DNA of 51,792 nt. It comes from Anaerolineales bacterium (GTDB taxonomy: Bacteria > Chloroflexota > Anaerolineae > Anaerolineales > UBA6663). Positions 1-8,764 of the stretch are shown piece after piece (within the stretch, counting starts at the first letter, position 1; each line of letters begins with the position of its first letter). The position numbers and the translations under genes were made by a program. The stretch covers positions 1 to 51,792 of the forward strand of contig JADLEU010000162.1 in assembly GCA_020845955.1 (NCBI GenBank). Reading direction: 5' to 3'. Below the pieces are notes generated by a model. The model was not told the origin of the DNA, made no database searches, and saw nothing but the letters and a program-made list of their open reading frames with translations.

Positions 1-443
1 GCGCGGCCGCCCGGCACGTAGCGCGAGCCGATCACGAGATCGGCCGTCGCCAGCCTGGCTGCCAGCTCCGGAATATGGCTGGGGTGGTGCGAGAAATCGG
101 CATCCATCGTGAGGATCGCCTCGGCGCTTGCCGCCAGGGCGGTGCGAAATCCAGCCAGATAGGCAGTGCCCAGTCCGAGTTTGGCGCTGCGATGCATGAC
201 CTCCACCCGCCCGGGATCCGCCGCGGCCAGTTTATCGGCGAGGGCGCCAGTGCCGTCCGGCGAGTTATCGTCCACGATGATGACGTGCAGCCGATCAGGC
301 AGGGCCAGCAGCTGTGGCACCAGTTTCTCAATGTTTTCGACTTCGTTAAAGGTGGGTAAGACGACGTAGGTCGATAACGCCGTGGGCAAAACGCGGACTT
401 CCGAGGCGGCCTGGGCAGGCGGCTGGGCAGGCTCAGTCAGCAT
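1..443 (-). CDS. Family 2 glycosyltransferase, polyprenol-phosphate mannose synthase type (3' end outside window)
   Basis: The visible part is the first 147 residues of a GT-A fold transferase of the DPM1 type. These enzymes move mannose, or another sugar, from a nucleotide sugar to a polyprenyl phosphate at the cytoplasmic face. Starting at the ATG at 443, I read [20 protein letters not shown], then [12 protein letters not shown] (first Asp motif) and [11 protein letters not shown] (metal-binding DXD-like motif), ending in [10 protein letters not shown], all typical of the family. The gene runs off the window edge and is the last visible member of the minus-strand cluster. The stop of the upstream YfhO-like gene is 10 nt away. 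Polyprenyl-phosphate sugars are the donors used by GT-C enzymes, so the neighbours may consume its product (inference). Sugar identity cannot be read from the sequence. Confidence 0.9.
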   Translation of the reverse strand, partial: MLTEPAQPPAQAASEVRVLPTALSTYVVLPTFNEVENIEKLVPQLLALPDRLHVIIVDDNSPDGTGALADKLAAADPGRVEVMHRSAKLGLGTAYLAGFRTALAASAEAILTMDADFSHHPSHIPELAARLATADLVIGSRYVPGGR

Positions 444-453
444 GGAGCGGTCT

Positions 454-2853
454 TCAGCCTACGCAGGCCTTCGGTCGCGACGTCTGGCCGCGCCGGGAGA
501 GCCACAGCATCAGACAGCCCGCTACGCTCCACAGGGCACCGGCCAGGGCGGTGAGCCAGGCGCCGATGGCCACGCTGCGCGGCCGGTAGTCGAATACGAC
601 CGTATGCGAACCGGCCGGCACCGCTACGGCCTGCAAGGCATAATTGGCGCGCCTGAGTGGCACGGGTTTGCCGTCGACCGCGGCGCCCCAGCCGGGATAG
701 TGGGTATCAGATAGCACGACCCAGCCTGCCTGATCCAATGCGACCGAGATTGTAATCGCGTTAGAAGTGGGTGTCAAAGCAGACCGCGTGTCCAGCAGTC
801 CAGCATCGTCCGCCTCCAGGACGATGGTTGCCGCCGGGTCGAAGCTGGGCGCGGCCAGTGCGGCTAGAGCCGCCGCAGCGTCCGGCACTGTCTCGGCCGC
901 AGTCACCGTCCATACCCGGCTGGGCTCCCCTGGCACGCGGTAGAAGCCGACCTCACCCTCAGGTGTGACAGCAACCCGCTCCCAACCCGGCAGCGGCCTG
1001 GGGCTGGCGACGACGGCCACGTCAATCAGCCTTAGGAGATTGATTGAGCGGGTCGCGCTAATGACGTCGATTAGGCCGGCATAGCGCGCGCTGACAAGGG
1101 GATCGAAATTGTTGGCCGACGACAGCCCGTCGAGCACGCCAACATTGGGGAGCTGCGCCGCCCGCTGACCAAAGGCCAGATCCGGCGGTCCGAAGGTCCG
1201 GAATGACAAGAAGGGCCCGAACTTGACGGCGTATTCATCGTCGGGAAAGTAGAACAGGCGGTGCCCATCCAGCGCCTGGGCGAGCGCAGCCGACGTGGCA
1301 GCAGGCTGGCGATACACGGCCGGATCCGCGCCTGGGTTGAGGCCATAGCCAGCCACGACGAGGTCCGCCGCGACGATGCCGGTCACCAGCTTGGCCCACC
1401 TCTCCCGGGGCAGCCGTGGCTGCGCCAACGCCAGAACCGCCGCGCCGAGCAGCCACAGACCGGCTGACGCCAGGGCGCGCGCCACGGTTTGCAGCTGCGC
1501 ACCCAAGGCCGTAAAGGGCGGCACCAAGGCTACACTCACTACGCCGACCGCCAGCAGTGTTCCCGCGCCCATCGCGCCCAGGCGAGTCCAGTACAGGGCG
1601 CGGCCGGCTGGCGCCTGCCACCGATCGGCGCCCAGGCCGGCCAGCAGAGCCAGGGCAAAGATCATCCAGATCATCATACGCGTTGGCGCCTGGAACAAGT
1701 TGAAGGTGGGCACGTAGGCGTAGAAGAAGGGAAAAATCGGGGCGTTGCGCCCGAGCGCCAACAGCAGGGCGATGCCGGCCAGGGCCGCCAGGAAGGCCGG
1801 CAGGCCGCTTATGACAGGTGTAGGGTCATCTGTAGCGGCGCCCGTCCGGCAGCGCAGTGCAAAGGCCCTCAGCGCGGCCAACAGGGTGCCCAGGGCCAAC
1901 AACAGCGGCAGGACCCCGGCGTAGACCGCGTCTTCCCAGTAGTTGCCGTATCCGTAGAACACACCGTGGGCTGGGTTGCCGAGCAGATCGGGCGCGATCA
2001 GCGTCAGCAGGCGCCAGGGCGAAAACGAGTACGTCATGACGAAATTGTGCTCGGCCGAGGTCGCGCGCGGCGACTCGCGCATCAATTCCGCCGTTGGCAG
2101 CAGTTGGATGGCCGCCAGGAGCGTTCCCAACGCCACGGGCGCGAACAGCCAGGCCCCAGTGCTAAGGCGCTGGCGCGCGGACAGCTGGCGGGTGCTTAGC
2201 AGGCGCCACAGGCTCCAGGCGCCGGTCAGCAGCAGCGCATACCACGTCGTCTGCGCATGACCTGCCAGCATGGCCAGGGCCACGAACAAGGCCAGGCGCA
2301 AGGCTGCCCGCAGTCGCGCATAGCCCGCCGCCCCCACCTGGCCGATCTGCTGCTCAGCCGCCCAAACCAGCCAGGGCAGCCAGGCCGCCGCGGCGTTGAT
2401 GCTGAAGAACCCGATCCGAGCCACCTGATACTGCGAGAGACCGAAGGCCAGCCCGGCCAGCGCCTGCCCAAAGGGGCGTAGTCCCACCGCGCGCGCCAGG
2501 ACCACCATGCCGAGGCCGGCCCAGGCCAGGTGAAGGGCGGCCAGCCAGCCCAGCGACAAGTCGAGCCGCCACACCAGCGCGAGCCAGTTGGGCGGGTAGA
2601 AGACGGCCGTCTGGTAATTCGCCAGGAGCGGAGCACCGTTGCCCACGTAGCGGTTCCACAACGGTAATTCGCCGGCCCGCGCGGCCTGCAGCGCCAGTGC
2701 CCGCCACGGGTAGAACTGGAGGAGCGGCGTGCCCCAATACATGCTGCGCAGGCCCAGCACAAACGGCGCCAGGAGCACGAACGGCGCCGCTACCACGGTG
2801 GCGTGCGGCCAGCGGGGCGTCCGCGGCGCGGCGCTCGGCGCTGCCACCGTCAC
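454..2853 (-). CDS. YfhO-like polytopic membrane protein, long form, copy 1
   Basis: This 799-residue protein has about a dozen hydrophobic segments after a short N-terminus, a loop with [14 protein letters not shown] early on, and a soluble C-terminal domain ending in a final membrane segment. The C-terminal pattern [20 protein letters not shown] followed by [14 protein letters not shown] is characteristic of YfhO-like proteins (PF09586-type), which are GT-C-fold relatives linked to glycosylation of lipid or wall polymers. Its start overlaps the stop of the preceding gene by 4 nt, so the two are translationally coupled. It is a paralog of the 667-residue protein at 4403-6406, with the same domain order and the same PGW...DG C-terminal motif. 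The substrate is unknown. Confidence 0.8.
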   Translation of the reverse strand: MTVAAPSAAPRTPRWPHATVVAAPFVLLAPFVLGLRSMYWGTPLLQFYPWRALALQAARAGELPLWNRYVGNGAPLLANYQTAVFYPPNWLALVWRLDLSLGWLAALHLAWAGLGMVVLARAVGLRPFGQALAGLAFGLSQYQVARIGFFSINAAAAWLPWLVWAAEQQIGQVGAAGYARLRAALRLALFVALAMLAGHAQTTWYALLLTGAWSLWRLLSTRQLSARQRLSTGAWLFAPVALGTLLAAIQLLPTAELMRESPRATSAEHNFVMTYSFSPWRLLTLIAPDLLGNPAHGVFYGYGNYWEDAVYAGVLPLLLALGTLLAALRAFALRCRTGAATDDPTPVISGLPAFLAALAGIALLLALGRNAPIFPFFYAYVPTFNLFQAPTRMMIWMIFALALLAGLGADRWQAPAGRALYWTRLGAMGAGTLLAVGVVSVALVPPFTALGAQLQTVARALASAGLWLLGAAVLALAQPRLPRERWAKLVTGIVAADLVVAGYGLNPGADPAVYRQPAATSAALAQALDGHRLFYFPDDEYAVKFGPFLSFRTFGPPDLAFGQRAAQLPNVGVLDGLSSANNFDPLVSARYAGLIDVISATRSINLLRLIDVAVVASPRPLPGWERVAVTPEGEVGFYRVPGEPSRVWTVTAAETVPDAAAALAALAAPSFDPAATIVLEADDAGLLDTRSALTPTSNAITISVALDQAGWVVLSDTHYPGWGAAVDGKPVPLRRANYALQAVAVPAGSHTVVFDYRPRSVAIGAWLTALAGALWSVAGCLMLWLSRRGQTSRPKACVG

Positions 2854-4406
2854 GGCGTCACCGCGTAAATTGAGTACTGGCCGCTCTCAAACCGCCAGGC
2901 CAAATAGTCCGCGGCGGAGGCATCGAACTCTCCAAGCGCGCGCTCCGCCGGCCCGAAGAGCACGTAGGCGATCCGGCCGTCTTCCAGCAGTTGCCGCCGC
3001 GCGGCGTCTGGCGTGCCAGCGGCGTAAAAGGCCGCCACGCGCGGGGCCTTCTCGGCCAGGTGGAGCGTTTCAGTGCCGAGGCCGATGTAAGCCCGCAAGG
3101 GGGTGTAAGCGGGCAAGACGTTGCCGGTCAAGTAGGCGCTCAACGCAACCTGCCCACTCCGGCTGTTCTGCCGCAGCCAGGCAAAGGCGGCCAGCTTGTC
3201 GGGCGGCTGGAAAATGGGCTCGGCCACGCTGCCGGCCGCGCTAAGCGCGCCTAACCAGAGCAGCAGCGCCGTGGGCAACGCGGCCAGCAAAACCGTGGCC
3301 GTCGCCGGGCGCTGCCAACGGGCGGCAAGCTGGCCGAGGCCCAGCACGGCCAATGCCACCAATGGAAGCTGCAGACCCTCGGCCAGGCGTCTCTGCGTGG
3401 GGATGGGCACATAGACCAGGATGGGCGCCAGCGCCAGCCAGCCGCCCACGAACACGGCCAGGCGCGGCGCCTGGCGCCACAGCGCGCGCCAGCCCAATGC
3501 TGCCGGCGCTAGCAGCGCGCCATAAGCCAACAGGTAGTGCACAGGATGCGGCGACGGCAGCTGGTTTTGCGCCATCCATTGGCTTAAGAGCGGGTCAAAA
3601 CGAAACAGGTAGACCGTGTAAGCGACGAAGGGGGCCGGCAGCGCCGCCGCCCACAGCGCAGCGCGCCAATCCTGCTGCCAGCCGCGTCCAGCCTGGTTCT
3701 GGCGCAAGATCCAGGCCAGCACGACATGCAGGCCGATCACGGACCAGGCCACAATGACTACTAGCGGCTGCACCAGGCCGGCCGCCAGCAGCGCCAGCCC
3801 GGCCCACACGCCACGACCGGCCAGGTAGGCCAGCAGCGCCACCAGGAACAATGCTCGGGCAAGGGCCAGGTGCACGTAGGCGAACAGGATCAGGTAACTG
3901 AACGCTTCCGGCAAAATGAAATCGACTGGCAGCGAGCCGAGCCACGGGCCAGGCCGCATCAATGCCAACAACCATCCCAGGCCGCCGCCCAACGCTACCA
4001 GCAGTAGGCCCAGGCGCCGAAGTGAGATGGTCGGCAGCAACCGGGCCAGAAACGCGTAACTGACCGCGAGCATAATGCTGCTAAACAGAACACGGGCCGC
4101 GTGATACACCACCACCTGGGTCGTGTGCGCTGTCCCGGCCAGGCGGCCCAACAGGTGCAGTAGCGCATAGACTAGCGCGCCCGCGTAGGCCTCGGATGAG
4201 TAGGCCGGGACGTAGAGCCATTCACCGCGAGCGCCCTGCCCCATCTGCGCGATATAGGCGTTGGCATCCTCGACGGCCAGAAGAAAACCGCCAAACTCCC
4301 ATCCCTCGGTCTGAGCAGTGACGCCGCGCAAATAGGGAATGGACGTCAGCAGCATGACCACGCCGGCAAAGGCTGTCACCCAGCGCCATTCGGCCCGCGT
4401 GATCAT
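2850..4406 (-). CDS. GT-C-like polytopic membrane protein, short form, copy 1
   Basis: A 518-residue protein with roughly eleven to twelve hydrophobic segments. After the first membrane segment there is a long extracytoplasmic loop (FLLAVEDANAYIAQMGQGA), the position where GT-C enzymes carry acidic catalytic residues. The C-terminus is a small soluble domain reading DGRIAYVLFGPAERAL and QYSIYAVTP. It is a paralog of the gene at 6396-7973, which ends HDVAYVFFGPRERAL and SLYAP. Both the upstream and downstream neighbours overlap it by 4 nt. I infer a glycosyltransferase or a related lipid-linked sugar handling role; no exact family is recognised. Confidence 0.7.
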   Translation of the reverse strand: MITRAEWRWVTAFAGVVMLLTSIPYLRGVTAQTEGWEFGGFLLAVEDANAYIAQMGQGARGEWLYVPAYSSEAYAGALVYALLHLLGRLAGTAHTTQVVVYHAARVLFSSIMLAVSYAFLARLLPTISLRRLGLLLVALGGGLGWLLALMRPGPWLGSLPVDFILPEAFSYLILFAYVHLALARALFLVALLAYLAGRGVWAGLALLAAGLVQPLVVIVAWSVIGLHVVLAWILRQNQAGRGWQQDWRAALWAAALPAPFVAYTVYLFRFDPLLSQWMAQNQLPSPHPVHYLLAYGALLAPAALGWRALWRQAPRLAVFVGGWLALAPILVYVPIPTQRRLAEGLQLPLVALAVLGLGQLAARWQRPATATVLLAALPTALLLWLGALSAAGSVAEPIFQPPDKLAAFAWLRQNSRSGQVALSAYLTGNVLPAYTPLRAYIGLGTETLHLAEKAPRVAAFYAAGTPDAARRQLLEDGRIAYVLFGPAERALGEFDASAADYLAWRFESGQYSIYAVTP

Positions 4407-6406
4407 CCCGACTGCCTACCCGGGCGCCAGACGCTAAGGACCACGCCCACTAAACCGGCCACGCCCAACAGCAGACCGGCTTCCACCGAAGCCGGACGAA
4501 ACACAAACACCACCTCGTGCCGCCCCGGTGGAAGTACGGCCGCCTGCCACACACCGTCGGCCACCTGCAGCGCCGCCGCTTGGCCGTCAATTGTTACGCG
4601 CCAGCCGGGGTAAGCTACCTCACTCAGAACCAAAGTGCCGGGGCCTTCGGCGGCGACGACGATCCGGTTTGGCGTCCATGCGGCGATGCTGGGCGCCGTG
4701 CCGCCTTCGGCCCAGGCACGCGCTGCCCACTGCGTGTTGGCGTAGATCCGCGTTGCGCCAAAGGTTTCGACCAGCTCGAAGCCCGGCGCCGCTATCGGAA
4801 ACTCGGCGGCCACAAAGCGCACGTCGAGCCGGCCCAGGCGATGGGCGTCGAGTTGGGCTGACGCGTGTTCGCGCGCCAGGTCGGACGTCGCGAAAGCAGG
4901 GATGGTGACGCTGTAGCCGGATGCCCTGACCCCAATCGCTTGTTCGATGATGGTGGCGGAAGCCGCTAAGTAGAGCGGATCGACCCCGTCGAGATGCTGC
5001 AGGCCGTCGCCTGGAGCCAGGCTGTACGATGGCGAGTACACGCGAAAGAGACCTGGCTGGCGCCGCAGCCAGGCAGCCGCCGGCGCGATGGCCGGCATCG
5101 GCCGCGCCTCGAGCAGCGTGGCGCCGACGCGAAGCAGGTCGAGCACGGTGACGGCGAACAGCGCCAGAATTAAGGTGCGCGCCGAGGGCAGGCGGAGTCC
5201 GCGGGCCGCATAGCGCTCGGCCAGCCGCGGCAGCCAATCAGTGGTCAGCCGGTGTGCGCCATGTCCGGCCAGCACACACAGGCTGAGCGCGACGACAAAC
5301 CAGGCCCGAGGTGGAACGCGCAATAGGCCAACGCCCGGCACGACCCGGTAGAGCCAGGGGTACAGGACGAAATTCGTGCCGAGGGCAAAGGCGGCGGCAA
5401 ACAGGACCGCCCCACCCCAGAACCACGCGCCGCGCCGCAGCCCGGCCAGCGCCAGGAGCAGAGGGGCCACACCAACGTAGGTCATCCACTCCTGAAAGCC
5501 ACCCAAATCGGGGATCAGTAGTCCCGCCAGATAGACGGGCGGCAACGACATCGCGCTGGCTTCCGCCAGAGTCAGGGCAGCGCGGCGCGACAGGGTCACG
5601 AACTCCATCAGGGGCACGGCCAGGGGTGCGGCCAAGAGGCCAGCCGTGCCAATGAAGGCTGCCAATGCGGAGAGATGTGCCTTCACGGCGGCACGCGATG
5701 TCCGTATATCCGCAACGGGGGTCCCCGTGCCTGGTTCAAAGCTGGCCGAACGCACCAGGCAAGCGAGCGCAAAGGCAACCGCCAGGCCCCCCGCATAGAA
5801 TGCCCACCGCACGTCGGCCAGGAAGATGACCGCTAGGACGGCGCCAGCCCGCGCGCCTCGCCGCCAGCCGCCCTGCCTGGCAGCGGCACGGACTGCCAGC
5901 AGGAGCCAGGGTGTCCACGACACGGCGTAGACCAGCGATACGTGACCCGCGCCAATGTGCGCCAGTAACTTGGGCGTGCCCACAAACGCCGCAGCCGCCA
6001 CCAGGGCCGACGGGCCACCCACCGCCTCGGCACGGAGCAGCGCATATAGGCCTAGGCCGGCCCAAGCCAGGTGCAGGGCCCAGAGCAGATTGAAGGCCAG
6101 CGCCAACGGCAGCACGAGCAGGAGAAGATTTGGCGGATACCATGTTCCCGAGAGCGGGTCGGCCACAAACGGCTGGCCGGCGAACAGTTGGACGTTCCAC
6201 AACGGCCATTGTCCATACGTCGCCAGGCTGTCGCGCACGTAAGCGGCGTTCGGCCAGTGGCTAATCAACAGATCGGTGAAATCGGAGCGCGGATGAAAAG
6301 CCACCCCGGCTGGATTCAGGGCCAGCGGCCACAGGTAGACGATGGCCAGGCCCAGCAGCGCGAAGCCCGGCAGCCAGCGCTGACCGCTGACCGCGTCAGG
6401 GCGCAT
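4403..6406 (-). CDS. YfhO-like polytopic membrane protein, long form, copy 2
   Basis: The start chosen is the ATG at 6406, giving 667 residues. The longer open frame to 6598 adds an arginine-rich stretch lying antisense inside the upstream gene and is not believable as protein. The N-terminus MRPDAVSGQRWLPGFALLGL leads into the first membrane segment, followed by FHPRSDFTDLLISHWPNAAY. The C-terminal domain has VLSEVAYPGWRVTIDGQAAA and GRHEVVFVFRPASV, then one last hydrophobic helix, as in copy 1. It overlaps the end of the upstream gene by 11 nt and the start of the next by 4 nt. Same inferred role as copy 1, with the substrate unknown. Confidence 0.8.
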   Translation of the reverse strand: MRPDAVSGQRWLPGFALLGLAIVYLWPLALNPAGVAFHPRSDFTDLLISHWPNAAYVRDSLATYGQWPLWNVQLFAGQPFVADPLSGTWYPPNLLLLVLPLALAFNLLWALHLAWAGLGLYALLRAEAVGGPSALVAAAAFVGTPKLLAHIGAGHVSLVYAVSWTPWLLLAVRAAARQGGWRRGARAGAVLAVIFLADVRWAFYAGGLAVAFALACLVRSASFEPGTGTPVADIRTSRAAVKAHLSALAAFIGTAGLLAAPLAVPLMEFVTLSRRAALTLAEASAMSLPPVYLAGLLIPDLGGFQEWMTYVGVAPLLLALAGLRRGAWFWGGAVLFAAAFALGTNFVLYPWLYRVVPGVGLLRVPPRAWFVVALSLCVLAGHGAHRLTTDWLPRLAERYAARGLRLPSARTLILALFAVTVLDLLRVGATLLEARPMPAIAPAAAWLRRQPGLFRVYSPSYSLAPGDGLQHLDGVDPLYLAASATIIEQAIGVRASGYSVTIPAFATSDLAREHASAQLDAHRLGRLDVRFVAAEFPIAAPGFELVETFGATRIYANTQWAARAWAEGGTAPSIAAWTPNRIVVAAEGPGTLVLSEVAYPGWRVTIDGQAAALQVADGVWQAAVLPPGRHEVVFVFRPASVEAGLLLGVAGLVGVVLSVWRPGRQSG

Positions 6407-7973
6407 AGAGGCTGACGTCACCACTCGTGAAGACCACGGGCCATTGAGCCGGCGGCCCAGCGGGCGCAAGAGCACGCTCGCGCGGGCCAAAGAACACGTA
6501 GGCCACGTCGTGCTGACGGAGGAATTCCGCAGCTGGCGTTTGGCCCGTAAGGAACGCCTCGACGGCCCGGCGCATGGCCTCGGCCGAAGCGGTCTCAAAA
6601 GGATGGCCGTAGATCACGCGGGCGCTGGTACGCGCGGGAATGAATAGACCGGTGCCAGGCGCGGCCGCGACGACGCGGCCCGGCTCAGCCTCCACCGCCA
6701 GCCAGCGCAGCGCGGCGGCTTCGTCCGCGGTCCAGAAGATAGCGGGGTCGCGGTGGCCGATCGCGTTGAGGGTGGCGGCGTAAACCAGCAGGTTGCTGGG
6801 CAGGACGGCGAGCACAATCGCGGCAGCGAGAAGCGGACGCCAACGTCGCGCCAGCCGCGGCGCAAGCGTGTCGCGGACGGCCATGACCGCCAGCGCGCAG
6901 ATGGGCATCCACAACCCCAGCGACAGCCGGCGCTGAAGCGCAAAGGGCGTATACAGCGCAAGCGCGTTGAGCGCGAGCCAGGCGATGAGCACGATGTCGG
7001 TGGGCGCGCGGCGGCGGACCGCCTGGACCAACCCGATCGTGGCCAGCAGCAGTGGCACACCGCCCGCCAGCCACGCGTCCCACAGCGGCGGCGACGGGGT
7101 CAGGTTCTGGGAATTCCAGCCAGCAAGCACCGGATGGCGCAGGGGCAGCAGGAAGTCATAGATCAGCCAGGGAACTGCGCACAGGCCGAAGACCACCAGC
7201 GGCGCGGCGAAGAGCGGCCGCACCGAGCGCCGCGCCAACGCTTGCCAACCCGTAACGCCGGCCAGAATCAGGCCGGCGTTGAGTAGTGCCATCGGCTGCG
7301 CCTGGGCCAGCACGGAGGTGACGACCGCCAATCCCGCCAGATGTCGAGGCGCCGGCGGGTCGGGTGCCAGGCCAGGCACCGACCAGTGCAGAATCCACAA
7401 CAGCAGCGCCGTGGCCAGACTAAAGTGCGCGTTGGAGAAGACGGCCAGGAAAGGAAAGGCCTCCGCCACCCACAGATCAGACGGAAAGGCGCCAAACGGA
7501 ACCGCCAGCCAGCCGAGCCCCGAGCCGAGGGCGAACAGCAGCCAGCCGGCAATCCGCGCCCGGGCCTCCGGTAGGAAGTGGCCCAGGAAGGCGTAGGCGC
7601 TGAGAAGCAGCGCCAGGCCCCCGCCTGCTCGGGCCAGGGCGTACACGAGGTCCAGGCTGGCGCCCGTCCAACGAGCCAGGTGGCCCAAGAAGAGATACCA
7701 GGTGAAGATAAAGACGCCAGGCCCCGGCTCGGCCGTATACGGCAGCGTGAAGCGCCAGCTGCCGCTCCAGCCTTGGAGCATTTTTGCGAAGTATGAGTTG
7801 CCGTCGGCTGGGTTGATTAGGATACCCGTAAAGACATAATCGCCCGATACGCGATATGCGAGCCAGTAGGGCCAACTCGCGGCGAAGAGGATCGCCAGGC
7901 TGACAGCGGTCACCAGGGTCCAGGCACGCCGGGGGTGCTTAAGATTGTGAGCCAAATTGATGGCAGAGGGCAT
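6396..7973 (-). CDS. GT-C-like polytopic membrane protein, short form, copy 2; first gene of the operon
   Basis: With the ATG at 7973 the protein has 525 residues. The open frame continues to 8051, but that part crosses the promoter. After a basic N-terminus and the first membrane helix comes SGDYVFTGILINPADGNSYF, equivalent to the acidic loop of copy 1 (EDANAYIAQM). The C-terminus HDVAYVFFGPRERALAP matches copy 1. The -10 box TACAAT ends only 9 nt before the ATG, so the transcript should be almost leaderless. Genes follow in the order short, long, short, long, glycosyltransferase. No catalytic assignment can be made from sequence alone. Confidence 0.72.
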   Translation of the reverse strand: MPSAINLAHNLKHPRRAWTLVTAVSLAILFAASWPYWLAYRVSGDYVFTGILINPADGNSYFAKMLQGWSGSWRFTLPYTAEPGPGVFIFTWYLFLGHLARWTGASLDLVYALARAGGGLALLLSAYAFLGHFLPEARARIAGWLLFALGSGLGWLAVPFGAFPSDLWVAEAFPFLAVFSNAHFSLATALLLWILHWSVPGLAPDPPAPRHLAGLAVVTSVLAQAQPMALLNAGLILAGVTGWQALARRSVRPLFAAPLVVFGLCAVPWLIYDFLLPLRHPVLAGWNSQNLTPSPPLWDAWLAGGVPLLLATIGLVQAVRRRAPTDIVLIAWLALNALALYTPFALQRRLSLGLWMPICALAVMAVRDTLAPRLARRWRPLLAAAIVLAVLPSNLLVYAATLNAIGHRDPAIFWTADEAAALRWLAVEAEPGRVVAAAPGTGLFIPARTSARVIYGHPFETASAEAMRRAVEAFLTGQTPAAEFLRQHDVAYVFFGPRERALAPAGPPAQWPVVFTSGDVSLYAP

Positions 7974-7982
7974 TGGCGCTGT

Positions 7983-7988
7983 ATTGTA
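7983..7988 (-). promoter_or_regulatory. -10 box of the membrane-protein/glycosyltransferase operon
   Basis: On the minus strand this reads TACAAT, with 9 nt between its last base and the ATG at 7973. No convincing -35 was found. The expected start of transcription is at or a few bases before the ATG, and no Shine-Dalgarno sequence is present, so the mRNA is probably leaderless. Confidence 0.6.
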
Positions 7989-8013
7989 GTCCAAGCTGCC
8001 AGGATTGCTCAGC

Positions 8014-8041
8014 TTGCCGAATACGGCGCATAGCCTATAAT
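8014..8041 (+). promoter_or_regulatory. Promoter of the zinc-ribbon/NACHT/amine-oxidase run
   Basis: TTGCCG at 8014-8019, a 16-nt spacer, and TATAAT at 8036-8041. The ATG at 8051 follows after 9 nt, so the message is predicted to be leaderless. It is divergent from the promoter at 7983-7988. Confidence 0.7.
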
Positions 8042-8050
8042 CCGCAGCCA

Positions 8051-8752
8051 ATGAGCCGATCGGCCACGCTGCTCCAGTTGCAAAGCCTTGACCTCGAACT
8101 GGATGGCATCCGCATCCGGCTCGACGCGATTGAGGCTTCGTTGGGCGATGACCCCGCCGTGCGCGATGTCCAGCGTGCCCTGCTGGAGGCGCACCGCGAA
8201 CTCCAAACGGCCAGGGGGACCGTCAAGGCGCTCGAGTTCGATAGCCAGGCACTTGGCGAGAAGATCACCGAGGTCGACCGGCGCATGTATAGCGGAGGCG
8301 TCACCAGCCCAAAGGAGCTCCAGGACCTGCAAAAGGAAACTGAATCGCTCCGGCGGCGCCGCGCCACGCTGGAGGAGCGCCAGTTTGAAGCCCTGGTAGA
8401 GGTCGAGGCCAAAGAGACAGAGGCTGCGGCGCTAGAACGGCAGCTGCAGGCGGCCGAAGGGGCGGCCGCCCAGCTGCACGGCGCCCTACTGGATGAACGC
8501 GGCCGCCTGCGGGCCAGCGCCGAGCGCCTGCAAACCGGTCGCGAGGCCCTCTTCGTGCGTATCGCCGTCCCGGATCGGGAGCTTTACGAGCGGCTGCGCC
8601 CGGCTAAGCGCGGTCGAGCCGTCTCAACCCTGGAGGAGGGGGCCTGCACGGCATGTGGCGTCGCGCCCTCCTCGTCGCGCATCCAGAGCGCGCGGCAGGG
8701 TAATGACCTGATCCTGTGCGGCAACTGCGGCCGCATCTTGTGCGCCGATTAG
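8051..8752 (+). CDS. Coiled-coil C4 zinc-ribbon protein (PF02591/DUF164 type)
   Basis: This 233-residue protein has a long central coiled coil (residues about 10-170, rich in Glu, Arg, Leu and Ala) and a C-terminal zinc ribbon with two cysteine pairs, CTACG near residue 199 and CGNCG near residue 226. Between them lies the SRIQSAR segment common in the family. The family was long known as DUF164 and has been called CdsZ/FlgZ-like in some lineages; its role is not settled. I take the ATG at 8051, which begins MSRSATLLQLQSLD, the usual family N-terminus, rather than a start upstream of the promoter. The NACHT gene follows after 12 nt. Confidence 0.85.
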   Translation: MSRSATLLQLQSLDLELDGIRIRLDAIEASLGDDPAVRDVQRALLEAHRELQTARGTVKALEFDSQALGEKITEVDRRMYSGGVTSPKELQDLQKETESLRRRRATLEERQFEALVEVEAKETEAAALERQLQAAEGAAAQLHGALLDERGRLRASAERLQTGREALFVRIAVPDRELYERLRPAKRGRAVSTLEEGACTACGVAPSSSRIQSARQGNDLILCGNCGRILCAD

Positions 8753-8764
8753 GCTGGCACCCGC

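Noticed and set aside
1489-2199. Long open frames on the strand opposite the membrane-protein and kinase genes, rich in Arg, Gln and Gly
   Set aside because: They have no recognisable motif, lie wholly inside well-supported genes and are expected from high GC content.
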